Made by a program: the position numbers and the translations under genes
NCBI GenBank assembly: GCA_012719455.1
Contig: JAAYAJ010000059.1
Location: 1-41,640, forward strand
Direction: 5' to 3'
DNA from: Acidobacteriota bacterium
Lineage (GTDB): Bacteria > Acidobacteriota > UBA6911
Length of the DNA stretch: 41,640 nt
Notes under the pieces: model-generated
Told to the model about the DNA's origin: nothing
The model's input: only the letters and a program-made list of their open reading frames with translations
Database searches by the model: none
Shown here: positions 35,261 through 41,640 of the stretch, in pieces
How positions within the stretch are numbered: the first letter of the stretch is position 1
How the letters are laid out: every line of letters starts with the position of its first letter

Positions 35261-35290
35261 ATTATCCCGCGCCCGCAACGGGAGCGTCAA
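35261..35290 (-). promoter_or_regulatory. Promoter for the HD-moeA-moeA-PBP operon
   Basis: The minus strand has TTGACG (35285-35290), an 18-base spacer and GATAAT (35261-35266), each five of six. The ATG is nine bases after the -10, so the transcript would be leaderless or nearly so. It lies downstream of the terminator at 35361-35400, which separates this unit from the tup genes. Confidence 0.55.
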
Positions 35291-35360
35291 GCCATACTTG
35301 GCCTGTGATCCCCGCTGGACGCTCTGATTCCGGTCCGTGCCCGGCGCTCCCGTGCCGGGG

Positions 35361-35400
35361 GAAAACAAAAACGGGAGGGCGTCGGCCGACGCCCTCCCGT
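35361..35400 (-). terminator. Strong intrinsic terminator after the small exported protein
   Basis: Bases 35371-35400 are a perfect 30-base palindrome (arms of 15: ACGGGAGGGCGTCGG and its complement). On the minus strand it is followed by a T-rich run, GTTTTTGTTTTC, the classic rho-independent layout. It lies 25 bases after the stop at 35426 and separates the tup region from the HD-moeA unit. Confidence 0.9.
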
Positions 35401-35425
35401 CATCCGCCCTGCCGGTCAAAATCGG

Positions 35426-35788
35426 TTACCGGGCTTTTTTCAGCACCATTTCCATCGGCTGGCCCATCATGTCCATGGTGAGCTTGATTTCCTGGGCCGA
35501 GACTACGCCCTTGTACTCCATTCTCATTTCCTGTCCGCCGAAATCGAGGGCCACCACGAACGAGATGTTGTTGCCGTCGATCTTGCCTTCCTTGAGCGGG
35601 ATTTCCTTTCCGTCCGGACCGGTTGTGGATCCGGTCAACGTCGCTCCCTCCGCCTTGAAGGTGTAGGCGATTGTCATCGGGGTGCCGTCCATGCCCGGGA
35701 TTTCGGTGGTCCATTTTCCATCCACGTCCGCGCCGAACGCCGGTCCGGCCACCAGAAACAAAGCCACAACCAATACCAGTCTTTTCAT
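35426..35788 (-). CDS. Small exported protein of unknown function
   Basis: The 120-residue product has a signal peptide (KRLVLVVALFLVAGPAFGA) and a beta-rich mature part of about 100 residues: GKWTTEIPGMDG, YTFKAEGATLTGSTTGPDG, KIDGNNISFVVALDFGG and a Met-rich end (LTMDMMGQPMEMVLKK). The repeated strand pattern suggests a small beta-barrel or lipocalin-like fold, as in several secreted proteins of Acidobacteria; no function can be assigned. AAGGAGG precedes the ATG. It starts 41 bases after tupC and ends at a strong terminator, so it may be the last gene of the tup operon. Confidence 0.8.
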   Translation of the reverse strand: MKRLVLVVALFLVAGPAFGADVDGKWTTEIPGMDGTPMTIAYTFKAEGATLTGSTTGPDGKEIPLKEGKIDGNNISFVVALDFGGQEMRMEYKGVVSAQEIKLTMDMMGQPMEMVLKKAR

Positions 35789-35829
35789 GAAATCCTCCTT
35801 GTATACTGTTAAGCCTCGCGTCCGAAACT

Positions 35830-36540
35830 TCAGTGAGCATTCTCCCGCGGGCGCCCGCCCGGGGGGGCCTGACCCTGTCCGTGGGGCTGGGTGATCTTCC
35901 CCTTTTCGAGGCGGAAGACCCGGCTCGAAAGGGCGGACACGATGTCGGGATCGTGGGTCGCCATGATCACGGTAGTATTACGACTCTGGACAGCCCGGTG
36001 TAACAGTCCCGCCAAAATCGGCCGGGAATCGTCGTCGAGCGAATTGGTGGGTTCGTCCAGGAGCAGGATCGGGGTCTCGATGACCAGCGCCCGCGCCAGC
36101 GCCACCCGCTGCGCCTCTCCCCCGGAGAGGAGGTGGGCGTGCTTGTCCAGGGACTCCGCGAGGCCCAGCGCGCGCGCGATCTCCTCCGTGCGGTTGCGAA
36201 TCTCCCGCTGCGGCAACCCCAGCACCCTGAGGCCGTAGGAGATGTTTTTTCGGACCGTGGTGGAGAAAAGGACCGGTTTCTGGTGGACCAGGGTGACCCG
36301 GCGCCGCAGGTTCCGGTCCCGGTTGCCGACCGATTCCACCCCGCCCAGGCGCACGCTCCCCTCCGAGGGGGTGCGTATCAGGGCGAGGATCGAAAGGAGG
36401 GTGGTCTTGCCGCAGCCGTTGGGGCCCATGAAGGTGGAGATCCCCTGGGCGGGGATCTCGAGCCGCGGGATGTCCAGGACGGTCCGGCCGTCGTATTCGT
36501 GGCGGAGACCGCGGATGACGTAGGCGTCCGGGGAGGTCAT
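35830..36540 (-). CDS. tupC: Tungstate-type ABC transporter ATP-binding protein
   Basis: The 236-residue ATPase drives uptake through TupB. It has Walker A GPNGCGKTT, Q-loop LVHQKPVLF, signature LSGGEAQRVALARAL, Walker B ILLLDEPTNSLD and the switch His in MATHDPD. The C-terminal ~20 residues are Pro/Gly/Gln-rich and look unstructured. Its ATG overlaps the tupB stop by four bases. Assignment to tungstate rather than molybdate or sulfate rests on TupA and TupB. Confidence 0.87.
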   Translation of the reverse strand: MTSPDAYVIRGLRHEYDGRTVLDIPRLEIPAQGISTFMGPNGCGKTTLLSILALIRTPSEGSVRLGGVESVGNRDRNLRRRVTLVHQKPVLFSTTVRKNISYGLRVLGLPQREIRNRTEEIARALGLAESLDKHAHLLSGGEAQRVALARALVIETPILLLDEPTNSLDDDSRPILAGLLHRAVQSRNTTVIMATHDPDIVSALSSRVFRLEKGKITQPHGQGQAPPGGRPRENAH

Positions 36541-37229
36541 GCCGTTCTCCTCCGCAGCAGCCGCGCGCCGATATTGACGGCGAAGGCGACGACGAGCAGG
36601 ATCATCCCCAGGGCCAGCCCCAGCGCGAATTCACCCCTGCTGGTCTCGAGCGAGATGGCGGTAGTGATGGTGCGGGTGTACCCGAGGATGTTCCCCCCAA
36701 GGATGATGGAGATTCCCACTTCCCCGATCACCCTCCCGAAGGCGGTGATGCAGGCCACGAGCAGCGCTGGGCGAGCCTCTTCGGCCACCGTGACCAGGGT
36801 GCGCATCCTTCCGGCCCCCAGGGTGAAGGCGGTTTCCCTGACCACCGGGTTGACCACCGAAATGGCGCTTGCCGACAGGGAGGCGACCAGCGGCAGGATC
36901 AGCACTGCCTGGCCCAGGATGATGGCCGCAGGGGTGAACAGGAGCCGCAGCTGTCCCAGCGGGCCCTGGCTGAAAACCAGGGTGTAGACGAAAAGGCCCA
37001 CCACCACCGTGGGAACGGCCAGCAGGGTGTTGAGCAGGTCCTCCACGAACCGTTTAAAGCGGAACCTGGCGGTGGCCAGCGCCACCCCCAGGGGAACCCC
37101 GATGACGGAGGCGATGAGGGTGCTGGTGAGCGAAAAACGGAGGGAGGCCCCCACGATGACGGTGACCTCGGGGTCCGCCGTGAGGAGGAGGCGCAGCGCC
37201 TCCCTCGATGCCTGGGACAGGTCGTTCAA
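36537..37229 (-). CDS. tupB: Tungstate-type ABC transporter permease
   Basis: The 230-residue membrane protein has about five or six hydrophobic segments and the ABC-permease EAA-type loop (ETAFTLGAGRMRTLVTVAEEARPALL), then AFGRVIGEVGISIILGGNI and TRTITTAISLETSRGEFALGLALG, a TupB-like pattern. It starts four bases after tupA and overlaps tupC, so the three form a tight operon. Confidence 0.88.
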   Translation of the reverse strand: MNDLSQASREALRLLLTADPEVTVIVGASLRFSLTSTLIASVIGVPLGVALATARFRFKRFVEDLLNTLLAVPTVVVGLFVYTLVFSQGPLGQLRLLFTPAAIILGQAVLILPLVASLSASAISVVNPVVRETAFTLGAGRMRTLVTVAEEARPALLVACITAFGRVIGEVGISIILGGNILGYTRTITTAISLETSRGEFALGLALGMILLVVAFAVNIGARLLRRRTA

Positions 37230-37233
37230 GCAG

Positions 37234-38046
37234 TCACTCGTCCGGGACGCAGACCGGTTTGAACAGGGCGTGCCCGCCCGAGCGGAAATCCCCGATCCGC
37301 TTTTGCCCTTCGGAGGAACAGAGCCAGTTGATGAGCTGGAGCGCCAGGCGGTCCTTGACGGCGGGGAAGCGCGCGGGATTGACCAGGATGGCGGAATAGT
37401 AGTTGAGGAGGTCCGGGTCCCCCTCGGACAGGACCTGGAGTTTCAGCTGGTCGCGCCGACCGAGCCAGGTGGCGCGGTCGGAAAGGGTGTAGGCCCCCTT
37501 TTCCCCCGCCATCGTCAGCGTGGCGCCCATTCCTTGCCCGATTTCCAGGTACCAGGCCCCCCGGGGGGTGATTTCCGCCTGTTTCCAGATCGCTTTCTCC
37601 TTGCGGTGGGTGCCCGAATCGTCCCCCCTGGAAATGAAGGTGGCGCCCCGCCGGGCGATGGCGGCCAGGGCGGCGGCGGCGCTTTTCTCCCCCCGGATGC
37701 GGGCCGGGTCGGCCGGGGGGCCGAGGATGACGAAATCGTTGACCATCAGGGTCTTGCGGTTGACCCCGTAGCCCCGGTTCACGAATTCGAGCTCCGCTTC
37801 CGGAGCGTGGACCAGGACCAGGTCGACGTCGCCCCCCTCCGCGAGTTTCAGCGCCTGCCCGGTTCCGACCGCGATGACGTCGACCTTGCAGCGGCAGAGC
37901 TCTTCGAACCGGGGGAGGAGGAAGGGGAGCAGGCCCGAATCCTGCACCGAGGTGGTGGTGGCAAAACGGAGGCGCGGCGTGTCGGCGGCCGCGGCCGGCA
38001 ACAGAAGGAGGAAGAATCCCAAGGCTGTTTTGAGGATGGTGTGCAT
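37234..38046 (-). CDS. tupA: Tungstate-type ABC transporter substrate-binding protein
   Basis: The 270-residue periplasmic protein has a signal peptide (KTALGFFLLLLPAAAA) and the TupA hallmark ATTTSVQDSGLL near the mature N-terminus, followed by VGTGQALKLAEGGDVDLVLVHAP, NDFVILGPPADPA and SRGDDSGTHRKEK. TupA proteins usually bind tungstate with very high affinity, although molybdate or vanadate relatives exist. I use the ATG at 38046, 34 bases after the regulator gene; the upstream frame is a shadow. Confidence 0.92.
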   Translation of the reverse strand: MHTILKTALGFFLLLLPAAAADTPRLRFATTTSVQDSGLLPFLLPRFEELCRCKVDVIAVGTGQALKLAEGGDVDLVLVHAPEAELEFVNRGYGVNRKTLMVNDFVILGPPADPARIRGEKSAAAALAAIARRGATFISRGDDSGTHRKEKAIWKQAEITPRGAWYLEIGQGMGATLTMAGEKGAYTLSDRATWLGRRDQLKLQVLSEGDPDLLNYYSAILVNPARFPAVKDRLALQLINWLCSSEGQKRIGDFRSGGHALFKPVCVPDE

Positions 38047-38080
38047 ATGCAAACTCGATTGTCGGTCCGCTTGGGACCGG

Positions 38081-38992
38081 TCAGTCCCGTTCGTAGACCA
38101 CTTTCCCGGTGTCCCGGACTTCGTAGCCTCCCATCGAGACAACGTTGGTTTTGAATTCGTCGGAGCGGAGCACGGCGCAGAGCGCCTGGACGGCATCGGT
38201 CGAGAAACTCGCGGTCGGGATGGCCAGGTCGAAACGTTCCTTGGCCAGGGGCATGAAATCGAGCCCCAGCATCCGGGCGACGGCCATGATGCCGACCCCG
38301 GCGTCGGCGCCGCCGCTGAAGACCTCCAGGGCTACCTCCATGTGGGTGTAGGACGTGCGGTCATAGCCGGCGATCGACTCGGGGTCGATGCCCAGTTCTC
38401 GGAGCCGGTAATCGAGCAGGACGCGGGTCCCGCTCCCCTCCTGCCGGTTGATGAATTTTGCCTTTTTGGTGGCCAGGTGCTTGAGGGTCTTGATGCCGAG
38501 GGGGTTCCCCTTTTTGACGATCAGCCCCTGTTCCCGGTGCGCCACGTTGAGCAGGACCACCTTCATTTCGGGGAAGTGCTTCCTGATGAAGGAACTGTTG
38601 TACTCGCCCGTCTCCTGGTCCAGCAGGTGCGTGGCGGCCACGTGGCAGTTGCCGTGCTCAAGCGCGATCAGCCCGGCGAGGCTTCCCACGTTGGAGATCG
38701 AAATGGTGTAGTCGGGGTTCTGGAGGTTGGCGTTCTTGACCAGCAGTTCCAGCGCCAGGTCGTTGCTCCCGGCGATGACCACCTGGTGTCCGGGGCCCGG
38801 GCGGAGGGAAGGGGCGACACTTTCGCGCGCGCTTGCGACCACCCACTCCTCGATCAAGTTTTTGGGGAAGAGCCACTTGCCCGTGATCCGCGTGGCGGGG
38901 ATCTTCTTTTCCTTGATCAACCGGTACACCTGTTTCTCGTTGATGCTGAGATACTCGGCGACCTCCTTGGTTGTGAGCATTTCTCGAGTCAT
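38081..38992 (-). CDS. HTH regulator with cytosolic PBP-like (molybdate/tungstate) domain
   Basis: The 303-residue product has an excisionase/MerR-type helix-turn-helix at residues 1-50 (LTTKEVAEYLSINEKQVYRL, then KWLFPKNLIEEWV) and a PBP-like domain (about 75-295) with SNVGSLAGLIALEHG, HLLDQETGEYN, NRQEGSGTRVLLDYRL and YTHMEVALEVF. There is no signal peptide. Such proteins are thought to sense cytosolic molybdate or tungstate and control uptake genes. It is the first gene of the tup operon, so autoregulation is likely, and a direct repeat at the promoter is a candidate site. Confidence 0.88.
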   Translation of the reverse strand: MTREMLTTKEVAEYLSINEKQVYRLIKEKKIPATRITGKWLFPKNLIEEWVVASARESVAPSLRPGPGHQVVIAGSNDLALELLVKNANLQNPDYTISISNVGSLAGLIALEHGNCHVAATHLLDQETGEYNSSFIRKHFPEMKVVLLNVAHREQGLIVKKGNPLGIKTLKHLATKKAKFINRQEGSGTRVLLDYRLRELGIDPESIAGYDRTSYTHMEVALEVFSGGADAGVGIMAVARMLGLDFMPLAKERFDLAIPTASFSTDAVQALCAVLRSDEFKTNVVSMGGYEVRDTGKVVYERD

Positions 38993-39017
38993 GACGGTTC
39001 AGGTCCCTCTTTGGAAT

Positions 39018-39034
39018 CAATGACCTGCAATGAC
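39018..39034 (-). promoter_or_regulatory. Candidate operator: two CAATGAC direct repeats
   Basis: CAATGAC occurs at 39018-39024 and again at 39028-39034 (top strand), ten bases apart, one helical turn. The repeats lie just downstream of the -10 of the regulator-tup promoter, over the expected transcript start, where bound protein would block initiation. The likely binder is the HTH-PBP regulator itself. This is inferred from position and spacing only. Confidence 0.4.
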
Positions 39035-39036
39035 GA

Positions 39037-39064
39037 ATTGTAGCCGAAGGCGACCCGGAGTCAA
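39037..39064 (-). promoter_or_regulatory. Promoter of the regulator-tupABC operon
   Basis: The minus strand has TTGACT (39059-39064), a 16-base spacer and TACAAT (39037-39042), each five of six. The predicted start near 39030 gives a leader of about 38 bases before the ATG at 38992. Confidence 0.6.
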
Positions 39065-39073
39065 CGACATTCG

Positions 39074-39100
39074 GGCCCGGGACGCGGCGCGCCCCGGGCC
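39074..39100 (-). terminator. Hairpin after ndk, possible terminator
   Basis: GGCCCGGG (39074-39081) pairs perfectly with CCCGGGCC (39093-39100) around an 11-base loop, seven bases after the ndk stop. No T-run follows on the minus strand, so if it terminates it is not a classical intrinsic site. Confidence 0.35.
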
Positions 39101-39107
39101 GCCGACC

Positions 39108-39842
39108 CTAAGCGATGCGCGCGTCGTTGATGAGGTACTTGGCCGCGATGTAGTTGAGCGATTCGGCCGTCGCGAGTCCCTGGGCTAGGCGCCGGATCGT
39201 CTCCAGGTCCGAAGTCCAGGCGACGTCCCCGGGAGCGAACAGGCAGATCGATCCCGGTTCAGGTGCGGTGATCAACCGTCCTCCCGCGTAGCCGTACCAG
39301 GTGTCGCAGACCTCGGTCTCGTAAGCGTGCATCATGGGCGGGATGTCCGCGGGGGAGAACCAGAGCTTGATTTCGCGTTCGGCGTCCGCGGGGTTGGCCG
39401 AGGCGTGGATCAGGTTGTCCATCCGCTCGCTGATCGTGTTCCCCTCGGCGTCCTTGATCGGGACCAGGGTCCCCAGGGCGCGGATGCATCCCGGCTTGTC
39501 CTGCCGGGCGACGTGGGGGTTGGTTGGGCCGGCGATGGCGCGGATCTTCAGGATGGCGTCGGGGCCCTGGTAGACGATGGCGACCACGCGCCGCTTCCAG
39601 GCTTCGTCGTAGTGGAGGCTCCCGGTGATGTAGTCCAGGAGCGATTCGTAAAACGCCTTGCCGCGATGCTCCGCGTAATGCTCCTCCCCCAGGATGCGGT
39701 TGACGGCCACGATCTTGGCTCCCGCGAGATGAAGGCCGGAGTGGAATTCGGACAGCTGCGACAGCAGGTAGCCCGTCAGGGAGTTTTTGAGAGCGTCCGG
39801 CTTGAGCAGTACGAGGGTTTGTTCCAGTTCTTGCTTGTCCAT
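39108..39842 (-). CDS. Nucleoside diphosphate kinase-like protein, extended
   Basis: The 244-residue product starts as an NDK: VLLKPDALKN, FYESLLDYITGS, VAIVYQGPDAI, AGPTNPHVA and the active-site His in NLIHASAN (about residue 146), then EREIKLWF. NDKs pass phosphate among nucleoside di- and triphosphates through this His and are usually ~140 residues. This one has insertions (HYDEAWKRR near 77-85 and VPIKDAEGNTISERM near 127-141) plus an ~80-residue C-terminal extension (CDTWYGYAGG, ICLFAPGDVAWTSDLETIRR) that I do not recognise. The usual Asp after the His-Ser (HxSD) is Ala. Activity is plausible but not certain. Confidence 0.85.
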   Translation of the reverse strand: MDKQELEQTLVLLKPDALKNSLTGYLLSQLSEFHSGLHLAGAKIVAVNRILGEEHYAEHRGKAFYESLLDYITGSLHYDEAWKRRVVAIVYQGPDAILKIRAIAGPTNPHVARQDKPGCIRALGTLVPIKDAEGNTISERMDNLIHASANPADAEREIKLWFSPADIPPMMHAYETEVCDTWYGYAGGRLITAPEPGSICLFAPGDVAWTSDLETIRRLAQGLATAESLNYIAAKYLINDARIA

Positions 39843-39874
39843 TCGTCTGATCCTTTCCTATTATGAAAGGGGCC

Positions 39875-39883
39875 ATTATAGCA
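39875..39883 (-). promoter_or_regulatory. Extended -10 promoter for ndk-like gene
   Basis: The minus strand reads TGC followed by a perfect TATAAT (39875-39880), 32 bases before the ATG. The short leader holds an inverted repeat CCTTTC/GAAAGG (39852-39870) that overlaps the likely ribosome site GGAAAGGA. Confidence 0.6.
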
Positions 39884-39958
39884 TCCGCCCGTGCTCCGCT
39901 GGGGATAAGTCGCTCTCCGGGGCGGAAATTGTGTTTCATGGAAAGCAGGGTGAAAGCG

Positions 39959-40741
39959 ATGAAGGGTGACGGGATCATGTTCGGGAGGCGCGCCGCCCTG
40001 GTGCTGCTGGCCGCGGCGCTTTGCTCCCCCGTATGCCGGGGGGAAGAGGATCGGGCCCGGCGCCTGTTCGAGGATGCCATCGCCGCCATGGGGGGGGACG
40101 CCTTCCTTGGGGTGAAGGACATCGTCTCCGAGGGGCGGTATTTCACGTTTGACCGCTACGGGGCCTCCTCGGGGCTGATCCGGTTTACCGACTACACCAA
40201 GCTTCCGGACAAGAGCCGCTTCGAGTTGGGGAACCGGAAGAAGGAGCTCGAAATCACCGTTTTCAACCTGGAGCGGGACGAAGGCTGGGTGCTCGAGGGG
40301 CAGAAGGGGACGCGCGACGCCAATGCCGAGGAGATGAAGGGGTTCCGGGCGGCGGCCAACCACAGCCTGGAGAACATCTTCCGTTTCCGCTACCGGGACC
40401 CCCTCAACAAGCTGTTTTACCTGGGAGCGGGGGCCGGGAAGGATGCAAGCCTTGACGTGGTGAAGCTGATCGACCCGGAAAACGACGAGATCCTCGTCTA
40501 TTTCGACCGGGCTTCCCGGCTGCCGGTGAAGCTCGAGACCGGCCGGTTGAACGACCGGGGGCTGCGGGAGCGCCTCACGAGCGAATTCAGCCGGTGGCAC
40601 ACGATCCAGGGGGTGAACACCCCGCTGCGGATCGACGGGACCGCGGGCGGGCGCCGCGCCTTCCAGCAGTTCATCACGAAGATCACCTACAACAACGGTC
40701 TCCAGGACGAATTCTTTTCCCGCCCCGAGCCTCCCAAGTAG
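39959..40741 (+). CDS. Exported protein of unknown function, LolA-fold-like
   Basis: The 260-residue product has a signal peptide (RRAALVLLAAALCSPVCRGEE) followed by ARRLFEDAIAAMGGDAFLGVKDIVSEGRY and a series of beta strands (RYFTFDRYGASSGLIRFTDY, ILVYFDRASRLPVKLE, EFSRWHTIQGVNTPLRID) that suggest a half-barrel like LolA and related lipid- or lipoprotein-binding proteins. The family is common in Acidobacteria as secreted hypotheticals; I cannot name it. ATGs at 39938, 39959 and 39977 are possible; 39959 has AGGG at a fair distance. The cyclase-family gene follows after 10 bases. Confidence 0.75.
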   Translation: MKGDGIMFGRRAALVLLAAALCSPVCRGEEDRARRLFEDAIAAMGGDAFLGVKDIVSEGRYFTFDRYGASSGLIRFTDYTKLPDKSRFELGNRKKELEITVFNLERDEGWVLEGQKGTRDANAEEMKGFRAAANHSLENIFRFRYRDPLNKLFYLGAGAGKDASLDVVKLIDPENDEILVYFDRASRLPVKLETGRLNDRGLRERLTSEFSRWHTIQGVNTPLRIDGTAGGRRAFQQFITKITYNNGLQDEFFSRPEPPK

Positions 40742-40751
40742 GGGAGCGGCC

Positions 40752-41381
40752 ATGACCCGGTTCTACGACATCTCCCGTACCCTCGAAGCAGGGATGGCCG
40801 TTTGGCCCGGCGACCCGGAGTTCGAACTCACGTGGTTCACGCGCATCCGGGACGGGGCGGCGGCGAACGTGTCGGCTGTCCGCATGGGGGTACATACCGG
40901 CACCCACCTGGACGCGCCCCTGCATGTCGACGACGCCGGGCGCGACATCGCCCGGCTGCCGGTCGGGGATTTCATCGGGCCCGCGCGCCTTTTCCGGATC
41001 GCGGCCGCGGGGGGGATCGGTGCGGCCGAACTCGCGGTCCTGGACTGGAGAGGGGTGGAGCGGGCGCTGTTCCAATGGGTCCCCCATGGACCGGGCGCGG
41101 GAGACTCCCCGGGTCCCTATGGTTTTTTCCACGATGACGGCGCGCGGTACCTCGCGGGGAAGGGGTTGCGCTTGGTCGGGACCGGGGAGCCGGGAGTGGA
41201 CGCGCCCTCGAGCGCGGGCCTTTCCGCCCACCGGATCCTGTTGGGCGGGGGCGTCGCCATCCTCGAAAACCTCCGGCTGGAAGGAGTTCCCCCGGGGGAC
41301 TACGACCTGGTCTGCCTCCCCCTGAAGATAGCGGGGGCGGAGGGTTCTCCGGTCCGGGCCGTGCTGCGGCGAAGCGTTTAA
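40752..41381 (+). CDS. Cyclase-family hydrolase, kynurenine formamidase-like
   Basis: The 209-residue product has the metal-binding HTGTHLDAPLH motif at about residue 50, the start FYDISRTLEAGMAVWPGDP, and the C-terminal ILLGGGVAILENLRLEGVP, GDYDLVCLPLKI and GSPVRAVLRR. This pattern fits bacterial KynB arylformamidases, which hydrolyse N-formylkynurenine in tryptophan breakdown, but related cyclases act on other amides and no kyn gene is nearby. Its stop overlaps the convergent lpxC stop by four bases. Confidence 0.85.
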   Translation: MTRFYDISRTLEAGMAVWPGDPEFELTWFTRIRDGAAANVSAVRMGVHTGTHLDAPLHVDDAGRDIARLPVGDFIGPARLFRIAAAGGIGAAELAVLDWRGVERALFQWVPHGPGAGDSPGPYGFFHDDGARYLAGKGLRLVGTGEPGVDAPSSAGLSAHRILLGGGVAILENLRLEGVPPGDYDLVCLPLKIAGAEGSPVRAVLRRSV

Positions 41382-41640
41382 CCCGCGTCGGCCAGGGTGG
41401 GCCGCACCTCGTCGGCGTTGAGGATCCGGTAGCATTCACGGCTCCGGATGATGAGGGAGGCCAGGGCGGTGTGGATGGCGTGTCCGGCGCGTTCGGCCTC
41501 CAAGCGGCCGATGATCGGAAGCCCGCAGAGGGAGATGTCTCCGAGCAGGTCCATCAGCTTGTGGCGGACGAATTCGTCCGGGTAGCGCAGCCCGCCGTTG
41601 AGGACTCCCGAGGGATCGAGCACCACGGCGTTGTCGAGCG
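41378..41640 (-). CDS. lpxC: UDP-3-O-acyl-N-acetylglucosamine deacetylase, C-terminal part
   Basis: The last ~87 codons of LpxC, the zinc deacetylase that commits precursors to lipid A; the start lies beyond the right edge. Seen are LDNAVVLDPSGVLNGGLRY, DEFVRHKLMDLLGD (with zinc-binding His and Asp) and the catalytic-His motif AGHAIHTAL. It shows that the organism makes lipid A and has an outer membrane. Lpx genes may continue to the right. Confidence 0.93.
   Translation of the reverse strand, partial: LDNAVVLDPSGVLNGGLRYPDEFVRHKLMDLLGDISLCGLPIIGRLEAERAGHAIHTALASLIIRSRECYRILNADEVRPTLADAG

Noticed and set aside
41378-41381. Stop-stop overlap of the cyclase gene and lpxC as a regulatory feature
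   Set aside because: A four-base convergent overlap of stop codons is common in compact genomes, and nothing else marks it.

Overview
The window is a GC-rich, gene-dense piece of bacterial chromosome from a diderm (Gram-negative-type) organism. LpxC, LolA, LspA, RseP and Mpl point to an outer membrane, lipid A and DAP-type peptidoglycan. A secreted von Willebrand factor A protein at 23106-24062 resembles the 'VWFA-related Acidobacterial domain' family, so Acidobacteriota is the most likely phylum; this is an inference from gene content. Most of the window is core housekeeping sequence. I see no rRNA, tRNA, insertion sequence, prophage or CRISPR array. No gene-free stretch exceeds 300 bases; the largest, 11306-11579, is a divergent promoter region.

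Layout. 1-4490 (minus): pyrE-truA, then uppS-cdsA-dxr-rseP (isoprenoid and phospholipid precursors plus the envelope-stress protease). 4642-5891 (plus): yebC-ruvC, without ruvAB. 5881-11305 (minus): Memo-family amrB, nuoF, grpE and clpB. 11580-18301 (plus): ileS-lspA-lolA-inositol monophosphatase-uvrC, so lipoprotein maturation and carriage sit together. 18272-19312 (minus): a sugar-nucleotide pyrophosphorylase. 19408-21848 (plus): pgsA, AMMECR1 (amrA) and a membrane site-2 protease with CBS domains. 21921-26026 (minus): an emfourin-like protein, an ECF-type sigma factor, the VWA protein, mpl and a membrane-anchored unknown. 26181-28734 (plus): a catalytically degenerate M16 protein and a DegT-family aminotransferase. 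28716-31100 (minus): a bifunctional PBP1b-type peptidoglycan synthase.

The most distinctive part is 31109-39064 (minus), a molybdenum/tungsten module. A regulator (HTH plus a cytosolic PBP-like domain) is followed by tungstate-type ABC transporter genes tupA-tupB-tupC, a small exported protein with a strong terminator, an HD-domain protein with a C-terminal zinc ribbon, MoeA, and a second MoeA fused to a PBP-like domain homologous to that of the regulator. The likely logic is oxyanion uptake, cytosolic sensing by the PBP-like domain, and metal insertion into molybdopterin by two MoeA variants. No molybdo- or tungsto-enzyme is in the window. The right end holds an unusually long nucleoside diphosphate kinase, an exported LolA-fold-like protein, a KynB-like cyclase-family hydrolase and the C-terminus of lpxC.

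Promoters can be read by eye in several places. Many have an extended -10 (TGC or TGG before a TATAAT-like hexamer), and at least four place the -10 only 6-9 bases before a start codon, which suggests leaderless mRNAs.
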